From: an uncultured Clostridium sp.
GTDB lineage: Bacteria; Bacillota; Clostridia; Lachnospirales; Lachnospiraceae
NCBI GenBank assembly: GCA_900543885.1
Contig: UQTA01000097.1
Span: 1-9,203, forward strand
Length of the DNA stretch: 9,203 bases
Direction of reading: 5' to 3'
Each line of letters starts with the position of its first letter. Positions within the stretch are counted from its first letter, which is position 1. Made by a program: the position numbers and the translations under genes. Positions 5,134 through 9,203 of this stretch are shown piece by piece. The notes beneath the pieces were generated by a model, which searched no databases, was not told the origin of the DNA, and saw only the letters and a list, made by a program, of their open reading frames with translations.

Positions 5134-6411
5134 TTACTCTCCGATCATGATCTTAATGATCTCTTCATTTGTCTCTTTCATTCCTTCTTTTCCAAGACGG
5201 CCTACGTTCTTCAGAGTTTCTTCTACACCCTTAGTAACAATTCCGTCACCGCCGTAGAACTGCTGTCCTCTGATGTACATATTGTATCCCAGGATACCTG
5301 CTTCGACTGCTGATGCGATCTTTGCTGCGCAGGAAGCTTTTGCACCGTCACAGACGATACCAGATACAATAGCCAATGCATTTACAACTGTGTGGGTGAT
5401 CTCTTTGAAGCCGCCGCCGCAAAGATATGCGATACCTGCACCTGCGCCTGCACCTGCACTCACTGCACCGCAGTATGCGGATAAACGGCCGATCGGAGTT
5501 TTCTGATGGATCGCTGCCAGGTTGGAAAGTGCCAGCGCACGATACAATTTTTCTTCTCCAACCTTTAATTCTTCCGCATATACAATAACCGGAACAGAAG
5601 CTGTGATACCCTGGTTGCCGCTGCCGGAGTTGATAACTACCGGAAGCTCACATCCGTTCATACGCGCATCAGAACCAGCTGCTGCCATTGCTTTTGCACG
5701 GACACGTACGTTGCTTCCTTCCATATCCAGAAGAACCTTACCAATGTTTGCACCGTAATTTCCATTAATACCTTCCTGTGCGATCGCATAGTTGTAATCA
5801 ATCTGGCGTTTTAAGATCGGCTTGATATCTTCTATATCCACAGTATTGATAAAATCCCAGATATCTTTCATATTTAAAAGACTTCTGTCAGTAAGACCTT
5901 CTTCTGTTTCTCCTGCTACTTCTGTCTGCTCCAGGATCTCACCATTTTTCTCGATCAGAACAATGTTCGTATGATAGTTGGCAATGCGGACTTTTGCATA
6001 TTCATCCCCTTTGTACAGAGTTACGATAATATCAAATGTCAGTCCGTTATCTACATGTTCTACAGAAATAGGTGTTTTTTCCAGAAATGCTTTCATTTCT
6101 TCTACCTGTTCCCCAGTTACACTTGCGATTACTTCCAGCTCTTTATCTGGATCTCCTGCAATAATGCCTGCAGCTGCCGCAGCCGGAATACCTTTTAAAT
6201 GATCGGTGTTTGGTACAATTACAGACTTTACATTTTTAATAATGCTTCCGCTTGCTCCGATATCTACTCTCTCAGGCAGCTGACCTAAAACTTTTCTTGC
6301 AACTGCTGCTGCATAAGCTAAAGCGATCGGCTCTGTACATCCCATTGCAGGGATCAGTTCTTCTTTTAAGATCTGGATATATGCATTGTATTTTTCATTT
6401 GTCTTTTCCAT
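5134..6411 (-). CDS. cyuA: L-cysteine desulfidase, CyuA/YhaM (UPF0597) family
   Basis: The 425-residue protein belongs to the serine dehydratase alpha-like family that includes the Methanocaldococcus L-cysteine desulfidase and E. coli CyuA. These use a [4Fe-4S] cluster to break cysteine into pyruvate, ammonia and hydrogen sulphide. Diagnostic segments are AMGCTEPIALAYAAA (22-36), GASGSIIKNVKSVIVPNTD (52-70), the NSGSGNQG loop (261-268), SAYCGAVSAGAGAG (311-324) and GIVCDGAKASC (351-361). Cys25, Cys314 and Cys354 are the likely cluster ligands, and the 40-residue gap between the last two matches my memory of the archaeal enzyme. The start ATG has GGAGG 9 nt upstream. It is divergent from a LysR gene, which suggests substrate-responsive control. 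Automated annotation often calls this family a serine dehydratase subunit; the one-chain architecture favours the desulfidase reading, though the substrate is not proven by sequence. Confidence 0.9.
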   Translation of the reverse strand: MEKTNEKYNAYIQILKEELIPAMGCTEPIALAYAAAVARKVLGQLPERVDIGASGSIIKNVKSVIVPNTDHLKGIPAAAAAGIIAGDPDKELEVIASVTGEQVEEMKAFLEKTPISVEHVDNGLTFDIIVTLYKGDEYAKVRIANYHTNIVLIEKNGEILEQTEVAGETEEGLTDRSLLNMKDIWDFINTVDIEDIKPILKRQIDYNYAIAQEGINGNYGANIGKVLLDMEGSNVRVRAKAMAAAGSDARMNGCELPVVINSGSGNQGITASVPVIVYAEELKVGEEKLYRALALSNLAAIHQKTPIGRLSAYCGAVSAGAGAGAGIAYLCGGGFKEITHTVVNALAIVSGIVCDGAKASCAAKIASAVEAGILGYNMYIRGQQFYGGDGIVTKGVEETLKNVGRLGKEGMKETNEEIIKIMIGE

Positions 6412-6452
6412 TTTTTGCGGCCTCCAACTCCATGTGTTCTTGATTATTTTTC

Positions 6453-6514
6453 TTAAGTGAATTATCCTTGATTTCTCTCTTCACTTAATGTAACATAGAT
6501 CTTACTTAATGTAA
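6453..6514. promoter_or_regulatory. Putative LysR operator region and cyuA promoter between divergent genes
   Basis: Two direct copies of T(C/T)ACTTAATGTAA lie at 6481-6493 and 6502-6514, 21 bp apart, which is two helical turns. An inverted partial copy TTAAGTGAA (6453-6461) faces TTCACTTAA (6480-6488). For cyuA (minus strand) a -10-like GATAAT is at 6461-6466 with no good -35 box at the right distance. The repeats would sit near -34 and -55, which fits an activator-dependent promoter. For the LysR gene (plus strand) a -10-like TATAGT at 6533-6538 has only a weak -35 (TGTAAA, 6510-6515) overlapping the repeat. Assignment to the adjacent LysR protein is an inference from position. Confidence 0.6.
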
Positions 6515-6573
6515 AATTTAACGTTTTAAACATATAGTTTAATTATTTTTATAGATAGGAAAGGATTATTTTC

Positions 6574-7485
6574 ATGGAATTTCGTGAACTTTCTACCTTT
6601 TTGCAGGTAGCGAAACTGCAGAGTTTTTCAAAAGCAGCCAAAGTCCTTGGCTATTCACAGGCGGCTGTTACCATCCAGATCAAGCAGCTGGAACAGGAAC
6701 TGGGCGTCCACCTGTTTGACCGCATCGGCAAGCAGACTTCTCTCACACATCAGGGCAGTGTTTTTTATGAATATGCGGCTTCCATTATGCGGGATATAGC
6801 TCAGGCAAAGGACGCTGTTTCTCATCCCCAAAAACTAACAGGGCATCTTTGTATTGGAACCATCGAGTCGATCTGCTCTTCTATCTTTTCGCCCCTGCTT
6901 ACAGAATATCACAGGCTGCATCCTGAAGTGAACATCAGCATCCGTACGGATTCTCCTGACCAGCTATTAGAACAGATTAACGGCAACCAGCTGGATCTGG
7001 TGTATTTTATGGATAAGCGTGTCTATGATGTGAAATGGGAAAAAGTTTTAGAAGAACCGGAGGAGATCGTATTTGCAGCTACCAAAGATCATCCCTTAAT
7101 TAAAAAAGAAGGCCCTTTATGTCTGGACGATATTCTTTCTTATCCTATGGTAGTAACAGAGAGAAATGCCAGCTACCGGCTGATCCTGGAGCAATACCTG
7201 GCTGCTATGGACAAAAGTCTGCAGCCCTATCTTGAAATTGGGAACACGGACTTTATCCTTCAGTTTTTAAAGCAAAATACAGGTATTACATTTTTGCCCC
7301 GTTTTACTGTGGAAAAAGCTGTCTCCGAAGGATATCTGCATATTTTACCAGTTAAAAATTTTTCCATCCGCACCTGGCGTCAGATCCTCTATCACAAAGA
7401 TAAATGGGTCACAAGAGAAATGGCTGAATTTATAAAACTGGCTCAGGAACTTTCGGTTTCAAAAGTGCCTACCCGTGTACAGTAA
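6574..7485 (+). CDS. LysR-type transcriptional regulator, divergent from cyuA
   Basis: A 303-residue LysR-family regulator of normal length. Residues 1-60 form the winged helix-turn-helix DNA-binding domain: ELSTFLQVAKLQSFSKAAKV, then a recognition helix around SQAAVTIQIKQLEQELG, then LFDRIGKQTSLTHQG. A linker helix follows, and from about residue 90 (GHLCIGTIESICSS) comes the two-lobed periplasmic-binding-type effector domain with IRTDSPDQLLEQINGNQLDL and NTGITFLPRFTVEKAV. The start ATG has AAAGGA 8 nt upstream. It shares an operator-like intergenic region with cyuA, so control of cysteine breakdown and of its own expression is likely but not shown. The effector could be cysteine or a related sulphur metabolite. 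No terminator hairpin is obvious after it. Confidence 0.93.
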   Translation: MEFRELSTFLQVAKLQSFSKAAKVLGYSQAAVTIQIKQLEQELGVHLFDRIGKQTSLTHQGSVFYEYAASIMRDIAQAKDAVSHPQKLTGHLCIGTIESICSSIFSPLLTEYHRLHPEVNISIRTDSPDQLLEQINGNQLDLVYFMDKRVYDVKWEKVLEEPEEIVFAATKDHPLIKKEGPLCLDDILSYPMVVTERNASYRLILEQYLAAMDKSLQPYLEIGNTDFILQFLKQNTGITFLPRFTVEKAVSEGYLHILPVKNFSIRTWRQILYHKDKWVTREMAEFIKLAQELSVSKVPTRVQ

Positions 7486-7525
7486 CCTTCATGTCCCCTA
7501 CCAGATTACCTTGCTCATTCTGTAC

Positions 7526-7555
7526 TTTACATTTTCCCGGTTCTATTGATATAAT
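7526..7555 (+). promoter_or_regulatory. Promoter of the second LysR-type regulator
   Basis: TTTACA (7526-7531), an 18-bp spacer and a perfect TATAAT (7550-7555). Transcription would begin near 7562 and leave a leader of about 57 nt. Just downstream, TATAGT occurs twice (7563-7568 and 7585-7590) 22 bp apart, which could be part of an autoregulatory site, but the copies are short. Confidence 0.65.
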
Positions 7556-7618
7556 AAAAACATATAGTATGTATGAATTAATGTTATAGTGCAATGTTTT
7601 ACAATCGGAGGAATCCCC

Positions 7619-8500
7619 ATGGAACAGAATCTTTCTCAATATAAAATCTTTTATGAGGTGGCAAAAGCCGGAAATATTTCCAAAGCTGCCAAGGAACTTT
7701 ACATCAGCCAACCTGCGATCAGCAAAGCGATCAGCAAACTGGAAGATAGCTTAGGACTTTCTTTATTTACCCGCAGCTCCCGTGGAGTTCAGCTGACTTC
7801 TGAAGGGGAGATCTTGTTTGAACATACAAAAGAAGCTTTTGATACATTAAGCAGAGGAGAACAGGAATTAAAACGGATCCAGGAATTTGATATTGGACAT
7901 CTGCGCATAGGAGTAAGCAATACACTGTGCAAATATGTGCTTCTCCCTTATCTGAAAACTTTCATTGACCAATATCCTCATATGAAAATAACCATTGAAA
8001 GCCAGTCTACTGCCCAGACTCTTTCCCGGTTAGAACAGCAGAAACTGGATCTTGGATTAGTTGCCGAACCGTCTCTTCGCAGAGATCTGGCATTTATCCC
8101 TGTTATGGATATACAGGATACCTTTGTGGTCACACCAGCTTATCTGAATAATCTATATGTCCGTGAAGGAAAAGATACAAATATTTTTGAAACAGGAAAT
8201 ATCATGCTTCTTGACCAGAGCAATATGACCCGCCATCATGTAGATGACTACATGACTGAAAATCACATTGTTCCAAGACAGGTGCTGGAAGTAACTACTA
8301 TGGATCTGCTGATCGAATTTGTAAAGATTGGTCTTGGAGTCGCCTGTGTTATTAAAGAGCTGGTGCAGAAGGAACTGGACAACGGAACGCTGGTAGAACT
8401 GCCATTAGAGAGCCCGATCCACAGACGTACCATCGGTTTCGCCTATCATCCCTCAAACCAGGCAATGTCACTTAAAACGTTTTTGGAATTTTTATATTAA
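7619..8500 (+). CDS. LysR-type transcriptional regulator
   Basis: A 293-residue LysR-family protein. The DNA-binding domain occupies residues 1-63 (YKIFYEVAKAGNISKAAKEL, SQPAISKAISKLEDSLG, LFTRSSRGVQLTSEG). The effector domain starts near residue 92 (GHLRIGVSNTLCKYVLLPYL) and includes QTLSRLEQQKLDLGLVAEP and EFVKIGLGVACVIKELVQ. I chose the ATG at 7619-7621 because GGAGG sits 7 nt upstream. The in-frame ATG at 7589 would add ten residues and place that ribosome binding site inside the gene. It is a separate transcription unit with its own promoter and a strong terminator. Its target is not evident: ilvC downstream is convergent, not divergent. It shares only general family similarity with the first LysR protein, so the pair is not an obvious recent duplication. 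Confidence 0.93.
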   Translation: MEQNLSQYKIFYEVAKAGNISKAAKELYISQPAISKAISKLEDSLGLSLFTRSSRGVQLTSEGEILFEHTKEAFDTLSRGEQELKRIQEFDIGHLRIGVSNTLCKYVLLPYLKTFIDQYPHMKITIESQSTAQTLSRLEQQKLDLGLVAEPSLRRDLAFIPVMDIQDTFVVTPAYLNNLYVREGKDTNIFETGNIMLLDQSNMTRHHVDDYMTENHIVPRQVLEVTTMDLLIEFVKIGLGVACVIKELVQKELDNGTLVELPLESPIHRRTIGFAYHPSNQAMSLKTFLEFLY

Positions 8501-8505
8501 TACGC

Positions 8506-8563
8506 AAAAAACTCCCGGAATCTCAAAGGTCACGGCCTTCTGAAATTCCGGGAGTTTTAATAT
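8506..8563. terminator. Bidirectional terminator between the LysR gene and ilvC
   Basis: A perfect 14-bp stem, AAAACTCCCGGAAT (8508-8521) with ATTCCGGGAGTTTT (8545-8558), encloses a smaller internal AAGG/CCTT pairing. On the plus strand T4 is followed by an A/T-rich tail; on the minus strand a run of six Ts follows the GC-rich part. It can serve both convergent transcripts, being closest to the LysR gene stop. Confidence 0.85.
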
Positions 8564-8572
8564 TTTTAGGGA

Positions 8573-8651
8573 GTTTGAGTAGCGCAATACAGGAAACCCG
8601 AACTCCGCTTCGCTACGTTTGGGTAGCGCAAAATTCCTTACGGAATTTTGC
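8573..8651. repeat. Small structured repeat cluster behind ilvC
   Basis: A 15-bp direct repeat, GTTTGAGTAGCGCAA (8573-8587) and GTTTGGGTAGCGCAA (8617-8631), differs at one base and is 44 bp apart. CGCTAC at 8611-8616 can pair either with GTAGCG at 8579-8584 or with GTAGCG at 8623-8628. A separate perfect 10-bp hairpin with a 4-nt loop, GCAAAATTCC (8628-8637) and GGAATTTTGC (8642-8651), abuts the ilvC stop codon. None has a T tract, so these are not standard terminators. The look is that of REP-like intergenic repeats that may shield mRNA 3' ends; I cannot tell whether they recur in the genome. Confidence 0.65.
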
Positions 8652-9203
8652 TTAGTTGTTAATTAACTTGTCGGATTCGTTGTTCCAGCTGTAGAGCTTA
8701 CGGATCTCAGCACCAACCTTCTCTGATGGATGCTCAGAAGCAAGCTTTCTCATAGCCTTGAAGTGTACCTGACGGCCTGCTGGGGACATATCAAGTAAGA
8801 ATTCCTTAGCGAAAGTACCATCCTGGATATCGGAAAGGATCTTCTTCATAGCTTTCTTGGTCTCAGCGGTAACGATCTTAGGACCGGTTACATAATCGCC
8901 GTACTCTGCAGTATTGGAGATAGAATAACGCATTCCAGCGAAACCAGACTGATAGATCAGGTCTACGATCAGTTTCATCTCATGGATACACTCGAAGTAA
9001 GCATTTCTTGGATCATATCCAGCTTCTACCAGAGTCTCAAAACCAGCCTGCATTAAAGCGCAGACACCGCCGCAAAGAACAGCCTGCTCACCAAACAGGT
9101 CAGTTTCTGTCTCTGTACGGAAGGTAGTCTCTAACAGACCAGCTCTTGCGCCGCCGATTGCAAGACCGTAAGCCAGTGCTTTCTCCAGAGCCTTTCCTGT
9201 GTA
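8652..9203 (-). CDS. ilvC: Ketol-acid reductoisomerase, C-terminal part; runs off right edge
   Basis: IlvC converts acetolactate or acetohydroxybutyrate to dihydroxy acids in valine, leucine and isoleucine synthesis, using NADPH and magnesium. The window holds the last 183 codons, open to the right edge; the N-terminal NADPH-binding domain is missing. The helical knotted domain is recognisable from RTETETDLFGEQAVLCGGV, whose Asp and Glu bind the metal ions. It is followed by LVEAGYDPRNAYFECIHEMK, with the second pair of catalytic glutamates, then the MRYSISNTAEYGD segment and the C-terminus ending LYSWNNESDKLINN. The length to the end fits a class I (short) enzyme of about 330 residues. An internal Met at 9051-9053 is not the start. 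The stop TAA at 8652-8654 directly abuts a perfect hairpin. Confidence 0.96.
   Translation of the reverse strand, partial: YTGKALEKALAYGLAIGGARAGLLETTFRTETETDLFGEQAVLCGGVCALMQAGFETLVEAGYDPRNAYFECIHEMKLIVDLIYQSGFAGMRYSISNTAEYGDYVTGPKIVTAETKKAMKKILSDIQDGTFAKEFLLDMSPAGRQVHFKAMRKLASEHPSEKVGAEIRKLYSWNNESDKLINN

Noticed and set aside
5134..6411. cyuA as a classical serine dehydratase alpha subunit (sdaAA)
   Set aside because: The 425-residue chain carries the N-terminal GCTEP cysteine and the Cys314/Cys354 spacing of the UPF0597 desulfidases, and no beta subunit gene is adjacent.
6528..7568. AAACATATAGT upstream of both LysR genes (6528-6538 and 7558-7568)
   Set aside because: An 11-bp A/T-rich match is expected many times by chance in a window of this size, the distances to the start codons differ, and part of it is just a -10-like box.
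7469..7711. Minus-strand frame of 80 codons between the two LysR genes
   Set aside because: It runs antisense through the promoter and the start of the second LysR gene and has no recognisable domain or ribosome binding site.

Overview
The window looks like chromosomal DNA of an anaerobic, gut-type Clostridia, most probably a Lachnospiraceae member. The reasons are a moderate G+C content, strong AGGAGG-type ribosome binding sites, a NusA without C-terminal AR domains, an [FeFe]-hydrogenase maturation GTPase (HydF), and an oxygen-sensitive iron-sulphur cysteine desulfidase. The family assignment is an inference from gene content and protein style, not from a database match.

Layout. Positions 1-2951 (minus strand) carry the conserved translation/transcription operon in the order rimP, nusA, ylxR, ylxQ, infB. 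Genes are tightly spaced or overlapping, behind one sigma-A type promoter at 3041-3069. infB runs off the left edge and carries an in-frame TAA at 49-51, inside a 24-residue repeat region. Positions 3100-4359 (minus) hold hydF with its own near-consensus promoter at 4402-4430. Positions 4443-4982 (plus) hold a promoter, then a roughly 165-nt near-perfect inverted repeat in the transcribed leader, then a small HicB-like gene without a visible HicA partner. Two hairpin terminators at 4989-5087 separate it from the convergent cyuA gene (5134-6411, minus). cyuA is divergent from a LysR-type regulator (6574-7485, plus), and the shared 162-bp region contains 13-bp repeats that look like operators. 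A second LysR-type regulator (7619-8500, plus) follows with its own promoter. It converges on the C-terminal part of ilvC (8652 to the right edge, minus), with a bidirectional terminator and a small structured repeat cluster between them.

How the genes work together. The rimP-infB operon supports 30S maturation (RimP), transcription elongation and termination (NusA), RNA-binding accessory functions (YlxR, YlxQ) and translation initiation (IF-2). HydF and CyuA both fit strict anaerobic metabolism: hydrogenase assembly, and cysteine breakdown to pyruvate, ammonia and sulphide. The LysR gene next to cyuA is its likely regulator by position. IlvC belongs to branched-chain amino acid synthesis and appears unrelated to its neighbour.

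The most unusual items are the long transcribed hairpin ahead of the orphan HicB-like gene, whose arm differences favour pairing in plus-strand RNA, and the nonsense codon in infB at which the repeat register is retained on both sides.
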